Positions 52,714 through 61,140 of a stretch of 64,000 bases of DNA are shown here, piece after piece. Within the stretch, counting starts at the first letter, position 1; every line of letters starts with the position of its first letter. The notes beneath the pieces are model-generated. The model had not been told where the DNA came from and searched no databases. It saw nothing but the letters and a program-made list of their open reading frames with translations. The stretch is from Moorella humiferrea (GTDB lineage Bacteria; Bacillota; DSM-521; Neomoorellales; Neomoorellaceae). Where the stretch lies: positions 2,454,001 through 2,518,000 of the forward strand of contig NZ_CP136419.1 of the NCBI RefSeq assembly GCF_039233145.1, in the 5' to 3' direction. A program made the translations under genes and the position numbers.

Positions 52714-53319
52714 TTATTCCCAGTCGCCTACAGCCAGGTGCAAAGTCCGTTCAATGTAGCGTCGCAGCCGTTTGTCTGCCAGGAACTCTTTTAAGCCGAC
52801 GTCCTTTTCTGCTTCAAGGTCAGCTATATACTCACTTAACAAAGCCAGGCGGTGCCTTATAACTTCCATATCAACCATCATACCACGCTCCAGGACCTTA
52901 GCGATAAATTTTTTATTACGCCTCTCCAGAAGAGGTTGCAGGTCAAAATAAGTGCGCCTGGACCAAACTTCAAATCCCACCCGGTAGCGGGGATCTTTAT
53001 CGACCAGTAAAATCCCGTCCTTTATTATCTGATGCTGCAGCAGTAAAGGCGCCGCCTGAATGTCAATGACGTCCACCTTTTTCCCCGTAACCCTTTCCAG
53101 GTCCATAATTATTTCCAGCCGGCGGTCAAAACGATGCAATTTACCTTCACTACCGGCAAATAAAACGGCCACGTCGATGTCGCTGCGCTCCCTGCCGGTA
53201 CCCCGGGCACAGGAACCAAAAAGGTACGCCGCCACCACATCCCGGCATTGATTTAGATACTCGATGATGGCATTAGCTATTGCTTTATCCAAACGCGCTT
53301 CGGCCGGCAAATATTTCAT
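52714..53319 (-). CDS. MNT nucleotidyltransferase fused to a truncated HEPN (HepT) N-terminus
   Basis: Residues 1-140 are an MNT domain (VAAYLFGSCARGTGRERSDIDVAVLF). Residues about 150-196 look like the start of a HepT-type HEPN domain (MEVIRHRLALLSEYIADLEAEKDV and LADKRLRRYIERTLHLAV), aligned with the first 50 residues of the neighbour at 53324. The frame then ends in GDWE, before the RX4HXY toxin site. The FAD gene begins four bases later. Best read as a module whose toxin half was cut by that gene's arrival and fused to its antitoxin. Confidence 0.75.
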   Translation of the reverse strand: MKYLPAEARLDKAIANAIIEYLNQCRDVVAAYLFGSCARGTGRERSDIDVAVLFAGSEGKLHRFDRRLEIIMDLERVTGKKVDVIDIQAAPLLLQHQIIKDGILLVDKDPRYRVGFEVWSRRTYFDLQPLLERRNKKFIAKVLERGMMVDMEVIRHRLALLSEYIADLEAEKDVGLKEFLADKRLRRYIERTLHLAVGDWE

Positions 53320-53323
53320 CTTT

Positions 53324-53749
53324 CTATAACCCCTGTATCCCTAAAAATTTACCAATGCCATAAATAAATTCCACCAGGTCGTCCAGGCCGGTTTGTAAGT
53401 GTTTATACACCAGGCGGCGGTCAATATCCATATATTCATGGGCCAGGATGTTGCGAAAACGTACCGCTCCGACGAGCTTCCGGGCCAGATCTTTAGGGAT
53501 AATCCCTTCGTTACCAAGGATCAAAGGGATGTCGGCATAGGTCTCCGGTTCCGGTAAATCCATAGCGCTGATAATGTGATTACCTATATCCATGATGCAG
53601 GTAATCGCCAGCTCCATGTCCCTTTCGACCGTGGAATAGATTTGATGGTTACTCAAGAACTCATCAAGGTTCACCTTTTGATATTCCTTTAAGAAATTCA
53701 CGTATTCTTCGAGCTTCTTGAGGCGCCTCAAGACCCGCTCTAAATCCAC
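53324..53749 (-). CDS. HepT-type HEPN toxin
   Basis: From GTG 53749 (AAAGGGG upstream) the protein is 141 residues. It is a HepT-type HEPN ribonuclease with an intact RX4HXY motif, RNILAHEY (near residues 103-110). HepT cuts RNA, including tRNA 3' ends in studied cases, and its Tyr is AMPylated by MntA. The longer frame to 53905 has no start signal. It overlaps the MNT gene by 86 bases. Confidence 0.88.
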   Translation of the reverse strand: MDLERVLRRLKKLEEYVNFLKEYQKVNLDEFLSNHQIYSTVERDMELAITCIMDIGNHIISAMDLPEPETYADIPLILGNEGIIPKDLARKLVGAVRFRNILAHEYMDIDRRLVYKHLQTGLDDLVEFIYGIGKFLGIQGL

Positions 53750-54233
53750 GGCCGGCTTCCCCTTTCTTGATTTTATCGATAAACTGGCGCCGGTAAAAGG
53801 CCCGCAAAGGCTGGGTATCCAGGTATTCACGTCTGGACACGGTTTCAAAATCGATCTTTGTCTGCCGGTCCCTGGCATATAAAAGCATACCTTCACGTAG
53901 AACACGATTTTTTATAACGGGAGAGGAGGTATTAAGAATTGTCAAATCTATATCTTCACGCCCAAAAACCCTGCAAAAAATCTCCATCAGGTTAAGAATC
54001 GTCTCCGATAAATCATCCACTCGTCCTTCATTAGCCAGCAGGACGGCCAAATCGACGTCGCTAAGTTTGCCCTGTCGTCCCGTCATTAAATTTCGGGCTG
54101 CTGAGCCAAAAAGGTAGACCAGTAAAACATGCGTGGAAGCTAAAATTTCCGCTAGTTTATCTTTAATCGCAGCGATTTTCTCCGGTGTCAACCCCTCTGG
54201 CTCTTTTAGGACTTTAATTTTCCGCATCTTCAT
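53664..54233 (-). CDS. MNT-domain antitoxin (MntA-type)
   Basis: The 189-residue protein has the MNT pattern LVYLFGSAARNLMTGRQGKLSDVDLAVLL, with a longer loop between GS and the Asp pair than usual. Its C-terminus overlaps the HepT gene by 86 bases; this part may have changed in origin. MntA proteins AMPylate the paired HepT. Upstream lies a non-coding stretch with a possible structured RNA. Confidence 0.85.
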   Translation of the reverse strand: MKMRKIKVLKEPEGLTPEKIAAIKDKLAEILASTHVLLVYLFGSAARNLMTGRQGKLSDVDLAVLLANEGRVDDLSETILNLMEIFCRVFGREDIDLTILNTSSPVIKNRVLREGMLLYARDRQTKIDFETVSRREYLDTQPLRAFYRRQFIDKIKKGEAGRGFRAGLEAPQEARRIREFLKGISKGEP

Positions 54234-54333
54234 ATCACCTTGCCCTTAATTCTACCGTATATAACCATTTTAAGCAATAAAAGACCGTGCCTGCCGGCGA
54301 ATACCAGAATTCACGTCCCCGTGACGGTTCATG

Positions 54334-54404
54334 TAAGCAAGGCGGTCCGAGCCCTCCCTGCCGGAAGGAAATTCCCGGCGCACCCGGTAAAAAAGCCTTG
54401 CCTT
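54334..54404. other. Possible structured RNA or hairpin element of unknown class
   Basis: GCAAGGC (54337-54343) pairs exactly with GCCTTGC (54395-54401) and encloses a second stem, GCCGG / CCGGC (54360-54364, 54374-54378), with loop AAGGAAATT. Purine-rich single-stranded runs flank it. It stands in the 239-base gap before the DUF815 gene, where no gene is seen. It does not match a riboswitch I can name. The call rests only on pairing. Confidence 0.3.
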
Positions 54405-54472
54405 AAGACAGGAAATGTAGTGTAATTTTTATATATCACGAGGCGTTCAACTGTGAGGTGGTCTTCTCGACA

Positions 54473-55912
54473 ATGCATGCACACGCCACATTTCAAAGCA
54501 TCTACCGCCAGAACAGCGACCTTATCATCTATAACGATCTAAAAGACGATCCCGTCGTCGCCGCTTTTTTAGAAATTTGCCGGCTCCTGGGCGAAAGGGA
54601 TACCCGGGCCGCCTGTATAGCCTATCCCCCCGCCGACAGCAACAGTGCCGAAGCGCTTGCCGCCGCCTGCCGCCGTTTCTTCCGGCTGCTGGCAGATTAC
54701 ACCGAGCTTTATCAGGGCCCTTTTACCGGCGATCCCTGGCAGAACTACCTCCTCGACCGCATCATCCTGGCGGAAAATACCTTCACCCTGAAGGCCGGGC
54801 AGATTAAGTGGGAATTCTTTAGCGATGCTCTTAAAGACGCGGTAGGCCAGGACCTGCGCCATCTTCAAGCCCTGGCCGGAATGGGTTCCGCCGCTTACAA
54901 CGCGGCACTGGCCCGCTTGGCCTCCTCTACAGCGACTACCTATGATGCCAACGGCGCTACGGTCTTCCCCAGCGACCAACTTTCCGTTCCCGACTGGACA
55001 AAGCTTAAGCCCCTCGACCCACTTCAGCCCCTTCAACCACCCCAGGCCGTCCGGAAGGAAATCAAAGAAAAGCTCCTGGCCGCCGCCGACTGGGGGCGGG
55101 AAGGTATCAAGCTCCTGGCCGACTACCACCGCACCTGGGGCACGGGAATCTTGGGCATGTACTGGGCCTTTCGCTGGGAAGGCGGTCCGGCAGGCGGGAG
55201 GCTTGTGGGCATCGACCGGCCCGATCCCATCCAGCTCTCCGACCTGGTGGGCTATGAAGCCGAGCGGGGCGAAATAATCCGCAACACCGAAAAGTTCCTG
55301 AAAGGCCTGCCCGCCGTCAACATCCTCCTCTACGGCGCCCGGGGCACGGGCAAATCCTCGACGGTCAAGGCCCTGCTGCACGCCTACGGCGCCCAGGGGC
55401 TGAGGCTGATAGAACTGCCTAAAAAGTTCTTGGGGGACTACCAGGAAATACTAAAAATCCTCGCCCCCCGGCCGCAGAAGTTCATCATCTTCATCGACGA
55501 CCTTTCCTTTGAGGAGGGCGAGGCGGAATATAAGGAACTTAAGTATTTGCTGGAAGGAAGCCTGCAGGTACGGCCGGCCAACGTCCTGGTCTACGCCACC
55601 TCCAACCGCCGCCACCTGGTGAAGGAATTCCTTTCCGACCGGGCCCCCGCCGCCGACCGCGAGGTGCGCCTCCAGGACACCGTCCAGGAAAAGCTCTCCC
55701 TGGCGGAGCGCTTCGGTATGACTGTCATTTTTTTAAGTCCGGACCAGGAGCAGTACCTGAACATTGTAGAAGAGCTTGCCCGGAAAGAAGGTCTGGAAAT
55801 AGAACCGGCCGAGCTGCGCCGCCGCGCCCTGCAGTGGGCCCTCTACCAAAATGGCACCTCCGGCCGCACCGCCCGGCAGTTCGTCGACTATCTCCGGGGA
55901 GAGCTGGAATAA
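54473..55912 (+). CDS. DUF815-family AAA+ ATPase
   Basis: The 479-residue protein has Walker A LLYGARGTGKSSTV near residue 280, Walker B KFIIFIDDLSF, and sensor-1 VLVYATSNRRHLVKEF, the signature of DUF815. The first 200 residues are helical and specific to this group. The family's job is unknown; it may remodel proteins or nucleoprotein complexes. GTG 54458 is another start. Its setting among MNT-HEPN genes suggests a link but is not evidence of one. Confidence 0.9.
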   Translation: MHAHATFQSIYRQNSDLIIYNDLKDDPVVAAFLEICRLLGERDTRAACIAYPPADSNSAEALAAACRRFFRLLADYTELYQGPFTGDPWQNYLLDRIILAENTFTLKAGQIKWEFFSDALKDAVGQDLRHLQALAGMGSAAYNAALARLASSTATTYDANGATVFPSDQLSVPDWTKLKPLDPLQPLQPPQAVRKEIKEKLLAAADWGREGIKLLADYHRTWGTGILGMYWAFRWEGGPAGGRLVGIDRPDPIQLSDLVGYEAERGEIIRNTEKFLKGLPAVNILLYGARGTGKSSTVKALLHAYGAQGLRLIELPKKFLGDYQEILKILAPRPQKFIIFIDDLSFEEGEAEYKELKYLLEGSLQVRPANVLVYATSNRRHLVKEFLSDRAPAADREVRLQDTVQEKLSLAERFGMTVIFLSPDQEQYLNIVEELARKEGLEIEPAELRRRALQWALYQNGTSGRTARQFVDYLRGELE

Positions 55913-55931
55913 CACCTCTCCGGGCGAATTT

Positions 55932-56342
55932 CTATTTTTTTTCGAGCATGGTTTTTTCTTTGATGAGTGATATCGCCCATCGGTAAACCTTTTCAGCAAG
56001 ATATACGGCCCATTTATATTCAACTTCATCTATGGGATCCCAGTCACCCGGATAGCGAGTTGTAACTGCGTAATCGGTTAGAATAGCGGCTTCCTTGAGA
56101 TTTTCATCAACTCCAATTCGCCCTGAATCTTCTAATAACTTTAAGAGGTACCCAATAGAATGGGTTCTGGGGATATTAATGCCCAAATATGCCATAACAC
56201 CTTTAAGGGCCTTTTCGGCAGCCTGCTGGGCGTCAAAACAAAGATCCTCGTATAGTATATCAGGTGTTTGCCTGCCGAGTTTTGCCCTCGCGAGATTACT
56301 TTTTGCTCTTTTCAACCAAAGCCGCCATAATTCATCGCTCAT
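55932..56342 (-). CDS. HEPN-domain protein (toxin candidate)
   Basis: The 136-residue protein has the classic HEPN pattern LKRAKSNLARAKLGRQ, DLCFDAQQAAEKALKGVMAYLG, PRTHSIGYLLKLLEDSG, and a late YKWAVYLAEKVYRWA. It overlaps its MNT partner by 11 bases. This HEPN subclass binds or is modified by its MNT partner; nuclease activity is not shown by sequence alone. Confidence 0.88.
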   Translation of the reverse strand: MSDELWRLWLKRAKSNLARAKLGRQTPDILYEDLCFDAQQAAEKALKGVMAYLGINIPRTHSIGYLLKLLEDSGRIGVDENLKEAAILTDYAVTTRYPGDWDPIDEVEYKWAVYLAEKVYRWAISLIKEKTMLEKK

Positions 56343-56637
56343 AAACTACCAGCCCTTTGGCAGCCTCAGCATAAACCAACCCGTGTAATGTCTGGTATTT
56401 TTCTATTTTTTCCGGCGTCTCTACAATTATATCTACAGCCGCAGGAACGTTAACCAGGTTTTTATACAGAAGTTGAGCTAAGGCACGGCGATTATTTATT
56501 CCGCGCTTCAGCACCAGGAGATCATAATCACTGTCAAATCCAGCTTTCTCTTTACTCCTTGACCCAAAAAGGATTATCTTATCAGGATTTGCGGTTTTTA
56601 CTATTTTGTCTATTACATCTTTGAGAATTTCTTCCAA
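56332..56637 (-). CDS. MNT-domain nucleotidyltransferase (antitoxin candidate)
   Basis: A 101-residue minimal nucleotidyltransferase with the pattern KIILFGSRSKEKAGFDSDYDLLVLK (GSRS then D-x-D). It forms a pair with the following HEPN gene. Both show high A/T relative to the chromosome. Confidence 0.88.
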   Translation of the reverse strand: MEEILKDVIDKIVKTANPDKIILFGSRSKEKAGFDSDYDLLVLKRGINNRRALAQLLYKNLVNVPAAVDIIVETPEKIEKYQTLHGLVYAEAAKGLVVYER

Positions 56638-56669
56638 AACAATTTCCCCCTTAGTTTAAATTTTCTCCT

Positions 56670-57197
56670 TTACCTTTCGCCACTGTCGTCCAGACCGAGA
56701 AAACGGCGCATTTTCAGGTTGAAAAGGTAAAGGTCCTTTTTAAAACCTGAAGCCAGCTCCGGCAATCCCTCCAGGAGCTGGTGGATTTTATCCGGGTCCA
56801 GGCTAAAACCATAAATGTTACGGAAAACGTGTCTGAAGGCCCGGAGTTCATCCAATTTCCGGGCCGTTTCCTTGTCCAGCAACGCCGGGCGCAGGCCCGG
56901 CACCTCCAGGGTCATTTGATCCAGCAACTCTTTATGCCATTGTTCGCCGGTAGGGACGGAACAGTCGATATCCCGCGCTATAATCCTAAAAATCTTTTCT
57001 ATGGCCGTATAGTAATCGTGCAGGATGGAACCTATAATTCGTAAGGAAGCTTCATCGGCAAGGCCGAAACCCCCTAAGGAATCTGCCTGAATCCTGGGAA
57101 ATAAATTGTACCGCGCCAGCTCCCTTTCCAGCCTTTCCAGGTTGGAAACTTCTTTACGAATACGTACTTCCAGCAAAAGGTATTTTTCAGGGATCAA
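56670..57197 (-). CDS. HepT-like HEPN protein with substituted catalytic His
   Basis: The 175-residue helical protein resembles the HepT-like family. Its final motif reads RHVFRNIYGF, where this family normally has RHFFRHAY; the RX4HXY histidine is therefore replaced by Asn while Arg and Tyr stay. It may be less active or non-catalytic. It overlaps its MNT partner by four bases (57194-57197). Confidence 0.75.
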   Translation of the reverse strand: MIPEKYLLLEVRIRKEVSNLERLERELARYNLFPRIQADSLGGFGLADEASLRIIGSILHDYYTAIEKIFRIIARDIDCSVPTGEQWHKELLDQMTLEVPGLRPALLDKETARKLDELRAFRHVFRNIYGFSLDPDKIHQLLEGLPELASGFKKDLYLFNLKMRRFLGLDDSGER

Positions 57198-57538
57198 AGT
57201 TCCACCCCTTCCCGGGCGACTTCTTCCCGTAAAGACGGCAGGGCGTCTTCTTCGCAGACAATGCTGATTTCAAAGGGCGTGGCAAGACGCTCAGCCCGGG
57301 CCAGCATCTGCCAGTAGGGTCCTGTAAAACCCTTGACATAAAGATCAATGTCGGACCCTTCCCGAAAATCGCCCCGGGCCAGGGAGCCGTAAAGGATGAC
57401 TTCCCGTACCCCGTAAGTCTCCCGTAAAAGGGAAGCCACCTGCCGAGCCTTCTGCCAGGCCAGGGCCCGGCGCTTATCCAGCTCTTCTTCGCGTTTCTTG
57501 TCAAGAAGCCGCTTTAACCGGGTAAAATCTCCTGGCAT
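57194..57538 (-). CDS. MNT-domain nucleotidyltransferase (antitoxin candidate)
   Basis: From ATG 57538 (AAAGGA nine bases upstream) the product is 114 residues. The active-site pattern is VILYGSLARGDFREGSDIDLYVKG. The N-terminal 30 residues are a basic helix (RLKRLLDKKREEELDKRR). It overlaps the HepT-like gene by four bases and is the outermost member of the island. ATG 57547 is a poorer start. Confidence 0.88.
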   Translation of the reverse strand: MPGDFTRLKRLLDKKREEELDKRRALAWQKARQVASLLRETYGVREVILYGSLARGDFREGSDIDLYVKGFTGPYWQMLARAERLATPFEISIVCEEDALPSLREEVAREGVEL

Positions 57539-57604
57539 TGTAAACATTCCTTTATTTTACATCTTATCATCAGCCCATTGTACCGTCAATCCCGACGGGG
57601 AGCG

Positions 57605-58804
57605 TCATTCCACCTTCACGGCCATGCCGTCCTGGAGCACGCCCACGTTGGTGACGGCCACCTGCTCGCCGGCCTCCAGGCCTTTGAGGACCATCACCTG
57701 TTCCTCGTTTTTCAGGCCCAGGGTTACCGGCCGCCGCTCCACCCTGCCGTCCTTCACTACGAAAACATAATCACTGCCGCCTTCCGTCCGCACGGCCGCA
57801 AGCGGGACGACGACGCCCTCCGGCGCCGTCAGCTTAAACACGGCGCGGGCCGTCATGCCGGCCTTCAGTTCGCCCGGATTGGCCAGGCTCACCTCCACCG
57901 GGAAGCGCTGGCCCGTGGCCGCCGCCACTGGCCCCACCTGGGTCACCGTACCGGTAAACTCCCGTCCCGGCAGGGCATCCAGGGTGACCGTCACCTTCTG
58001 CCCGACCGCCAGCAGCGGAACGGCCTCCTGGCCGACGGTACCCTCGAGTTTCAAGGTCGCGGTGTCGGCGATGATCAGCAGGGGCTGGGGGCTGGTGGGA
58101 GCCGCCATTTCCCCGGGATTGATGTTGCGGTTGGTGACCACGCCGGTGATGGGACTTGTAATCACCGCATTGCTCATATTAACTTTAATGGTATTGACCG
58201 CCGCTTCGGCCTGGGCCAGACCGGAACCCGAAGCCGTTTCATACTGCTTTTTGGCCACTTCGTACTGCTTGCCGGCGGCCGCATAGCCGTTTTTGGCCTG
58301 GTCCAGCTTGGTCTGGGCGTCGTCCAGTTGGCTCTGGGATGCCGCACCGGCGTCGACCAGGGCCTTAATGCGGTCGTAGTACTTCTGGGCAGCGTCCAGG
58401 GCCACTTTGGCGTTGGCCACGGCAACTTGCGCCGCTTCCATGCTCAGGCGTGCCTGTTCCGCCTGTTCCCGGACGCTGTCGACGGCGGCCTCGGCCTGCT
58501 GCAACTGGGCCTGGAGCTCTTTAGTGTCGATCTCCACCAGGACCTGACCGGCCTGCACCCGGTCGCCGACGTCGGCCTTCACGGCCAGGACCTGACCGGC
58601 CAGCTTGCTTACCACATTGGCCACCCGCGCCGGCGCCAGGGCGCCGCTTATCGTCTGCGTCGCCTCCAGCTTCCCTTTAGCGGCGGTAGCGGTTTTCACG
58701 CTCACCTGCCCGCCGTCCCCGGGCCCGGCACCGCATCCCGCGGCGCCAACTACCAGGAACAAGACGAGCAAAAGGGCCCACGCCCTCTTCCCCCAAACTC
58801 GCAT
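57605..58804 (-). CDS. Membrane fusion lipoprotein of a RND-type efflux pump
   Basis: The 399-residue protein starts with a lipoprotein signal (LLVLFLVVGAAGCG; lipobox VGAAGC). A biotinyl-lipoyl-like domain precedes an alpha-helical hairpin of long coiled-coil (about 95-225, rich in Ala/Gln) and a beta-barrel and membrane-proximal part as in AcrA/MexA-type adaptors. It is the last gene of a MarR-led efflux operon, 27 bases past the smaller adaptor. The inner-membrane pump here is of the MFS type. Confidence 0.85.
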   Translation of the reverse strand: MRVWGKRAWALLLVLFLVVGAAGCGAGPGDGGQVSVKTATAAKGKLEATQTISGALAPARVANVVSKLAGQVLAVKADVGDRVQAGQVLVEIDTKELQAQLQQAEAAVDSVREQAEQARLSMEAAQVAVANAKVALDAAQKYYDRIKALVDAGAASQSQLDDAQTKLDQAKNGYAAAGKQYEVAKKQYETASGSGLAQAEAAVNTIKVNMSNAVITSPITGVVTNRNINPGEMAAPTSPQPLLIIADTATLKLEGTVGQEAVPLLAVGQKVTVTLDALPGREFTGTVTQVGPVAAATGQRFPVEVSLANPGELKAGMTARAVFKLTAPEGVVVPLAAVRTEGGSDYVFVVKDGRVERRPVTLGLKNEEQVMVLKGLEAGEQVAVTNVGVLQDGMAVKVE

Positions 58805-58831
58805 GGCTCGTTCCCCTCCGCGATAGTTTCT

Positions 58832-59527
58832 TTATCTAATATGAATCCGTACTGAAGCGTTCATCCCCGGCATCAACTGGGCATCGGCGGCGTCGACGAG
58901 CTGGATTTTCACCGGTATGACCTGGGTGACCTTGGTGTAGTTACCGCCGGCGTTCTGGGCCGGCAGCAGGGAAAACACCGACGTCGTCGCCCGGCCCACG
59001 GAGGTCACCCGGCCGCTGAAAACCCGGCCAGGGTAGGCGTCGATGCGCACGTCCACCGCCTGCCCGACCTTGACCTTGGCGATGACCGTTTCCTTTATAT
59101 TGGCGCTGATGTAAAGGTTGCCGGTGTCGGCGATGACGGCCAGGGCCGTGCCCGGCGCCGCCATCTGGCCCACCACCGCTTTGGACTGCAGCACCTGGCC
59201 GTTTATCGGCGCCTGGATTTCCGCCTTGCCGGCCATAACGCCGCCGGTAGCCCCCAGAACCTGGGGATTGACGGCCCCGGAGGTCAGGGCGGCTTCGAGG
59301 TCCAGCCGGCCCAGGACCTGGCCGGCCTTTACTTCATCCCCTTCCTTGACGCGCCATTCCAGGAGCTTCCCCGCTATTTCCGGGGTGACCGTCACCGTGT
59401 CCGCCGCCACCCGGGCGTCGTCGGTGCTGGCATAGTTGACGTTTTCATAGTAGTAGTAAAAGGCGATGGCACCGGCGCCGGCCAGGGCCAGGACCAGCAC
59501 CAGGAGGATTATCAGCTTCCTAGACAA
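58832..59527 (-). CDS. HlyD/EmrA-type membrane fusion protein (short)
   Basis: The 231-residue protein has an N-terminal membrane helix (LIILLVLVLALAGAGAIAFYYY), a lipoyl half-motif (VTPEIAGKLLEWRVKEGDEVKAGQVLGRLD) and a barrel (AYPGRVFSGRVTSVGRAT). It lacks the long coiled hairpin of typical EmrA. It couples the MFS pump to an exit path; in a Gram-positive-type envelope such adaptors may help export or signal. 23 bases past the MFS gene. Confidence 0.85.
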   Translation of the reverse strand: MSRKLIILLVLVLALAGAGAIAFYYYYENVNYASTDDARVAADTVTVTPEIAGKLLEWRVKEGDEVKAGQVLGRLDLEAALTSGAVNPQVLGATGGVMAGKAEIQAPINGQVLQSKAVVGQMAAPGTALAVIADTGNLYISANIKETVIAKVKVGQAVDVRIDAYPGRVFSGRVTSVGRATTSVFSLLPAQNAGGNYTKVTQVIPVKIQLVDAADAQLMPGMNASVRIHIR

Positions 59528-59550
59528 CTGCCGCTCACTCCCCGCTTTCT

Positions 59551-61140
59551 TTACTCGCTAACCCCAATTCCCGGCCGGCCGCCGGACCCTTTGCGCAGGA
59601 AAAAGGCCGGAAGGACGCCGACCAGGGTGAAGGTCGTCATGATGATGAACAGGTCGTCTATACCCCGCACGAAGGCCGCCTGGGACACCTTGGCCGCAAG
59701 GTAGGTGGTGGCCAGGCTTTTAACCTGCTCCGCCGCCCCTCCCCCCAGATAAACGCCGGCGCGCTGGAAAAAGTCCACGACGGCCGGGTTGTCTGCCGTA
59801 ACCTGGCCGGCCAGTTGCATGGAATGCAGGGCCGTGCGGTGGTTCAAAATCGAGGTCAGGATGGCTATCCCAAAGGATCCCGACACCCGGTTGATGATGT
59901 TGGTCATGGCTGAAGCCCGGCCCACCAGCTCCGGCGGTAGACCGGCCAGGGCCGCCGTCTGGGCGGGCATGGAGGCAAAGGATATGCTGATGCTGCGCAG
60001 GACCATCCAGGTGACGAGCACCCGGTCGGGAGTTATGACGTCCAGGTTATGGAACTGGTAGGTCGTCAGGGCCGCCACCAATAGCCCGGCAACGGCCATC
60101 AGGCGGGGGCCGATACGATCGTAGAGGCGGCCGGTCACCGGCATCATCAGCGCCGAGGCCAGGGCGCCGGGCATGGAGAGCATGCCCGTCTCCATGGCCC
60201 CCAGGCCGCGGACGGTCTGGAGAAAAAGGGGAATGTAAAAGATGCCCCCGAACAGGCCGATGGTGGTCGCCACCACCATGAGATTGGCCAGGGTGAAGGC
60301 CGGATAGCGGAACACCCGCAGCTCCAACAAGGGGTTGGGACAGGTAAGCTCCAGGTAGACGAAAAGTCCCAGGGAAACGGCGCTGGTATAAAATAGGAGG
60401 ACGATGGCTTCCGAAGTCCAGCCCCAGTCCGCTCCTTTGCTCAGGGCCAGGAGGAGGGTGAAAAGGCCGACCGCTGCGGTTACGGCGCCGCCGATATCCA
60501 GGCTGCCCGCCCCGGCCGGGGGAAAATCGGGCAGGTACACCAGGGAAAGGAGCACCCCCAGCACGCCGATGGGCAGGTTGATGGTAAAGATCCAGCGCCA
60601 GTCAACGTATTCCACCAGGTAGCCCCCCAGGGTCGGCCCGATGGCCGGGGCCACGAAGAGGGCGATCCCCAGCACGCCCATGGCGCTGCCGATCCTTTCC
60701 TGGGGCACCATGCGGTAAACCATGGCCATGGTGGTGGGCATAATCAAGCCGCCGCCCAGGGCCTGGACCACCCGGGCCGCAATGAGGGAATCGACGTTCC
60801 AGCTTAGCGTGCACAGGAGCGAACCGAAGGTAAAAAGCGCCAGGGCGAGGATGTACAATCTTTTAAAACCCAGCTTGTCACCCAGCCAGCCGCTTAAGGG
60901 GACGACGACCCCCAGGGCCAGCATGTAAATGGTGACCACCCACTCCACCGTGCTGGTATCGGTGTTGAAAACATGCATAATCGTCGGGATGGCCACGTTG
61001 ACGATGCTGGAGTCCAGGATGGACATGAAAGCACCGATGAGGGCCACCAGGACGGGTATGACCCAGGACCCCTGTCTGCCGCCGCCATCCCCCGGGCGGC
61101 TTGCGCCTTTAGCGGCTTCACCTCGCTCACGCCCGGCCAT
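59551..61140 (-). CDS. DHA2-family (EmrB/QacA) multidrug efflux transporter
   Basis: About 529 residues with 14 predicted helices. Motifs: SILDSSIVNVAIPTI (motif D1) in helix 1, GWLGDKLGFKRLYIL (motif A) between helices 2 and 3, and GIALFVAPAIGPTLGGYLVEYVDWRWIFTINLPIG (motif C). It exports drugs or lipophilic ions with protons. It overlaps the MarR gene by 14 bases. ATG 61140 has AAGGTGA; ATG 61149 is also possible. Confidence 0.9.
   Translation of the reverse strand: MAGRERGEAAKGASRPGDGGGRQGSWVIPVLVALIGAFMSILDSSIVNVAIPTIMHVFNTDTSTVEWVVTIYMLALGVVVPLSGWLGDKLGFKRLYILALALFTFGSLLCTLSWNVDSLIAARVVQALGGGLIMPTTMAMVYRMVPQERIGSAMGVLGIALFVAPAIGPTLGGYLVEYVDWRWIFTINLPIGVLGVLLSLVYLPDFPPAGAGSLDIGGAVTAAVGLFTLLLALSKGADWGWTSEAIVLLFYTSAVSLGLFVYLELTCPNPLLELRVFRYPAFTLANLMVVATTIGLFGGIFYIPLFLQTVRGLGAMETGMLSMPGALASALMMPVTGRLYDRIGPRLMAVAGLLVAALTTYQFHNLDVITPDRVLVTWMVLRSISISFASMPAQTAALAGLPPELVGRASAMTNIINRVSGSFGIAILTSILNHRTALHSMQLAGQVTADNPAVVDFFQRAGVYLGGGAAEQVKSLATTYLAAKVSQAAFVRGIDDLFIIMTTFTLVGVLPAFFLRKGSGGRPGIGVSE

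Noticed and set aside
54361-54370. GGAAGGAA as a signal-recognition-particle RNA loop
   Set aside because: The surrounding bases do not match the conserved SRP loop (no GGTC before nor AGCAGCC after) and the stems are different.
57578-58855. Long open frame on the plus strand opposite the efflux adaptor gene
   Set aside because: It is antisense to a clear membrane fusion protein; its composition is His/Gly/Gln-rich and it has no ribosome site or family.
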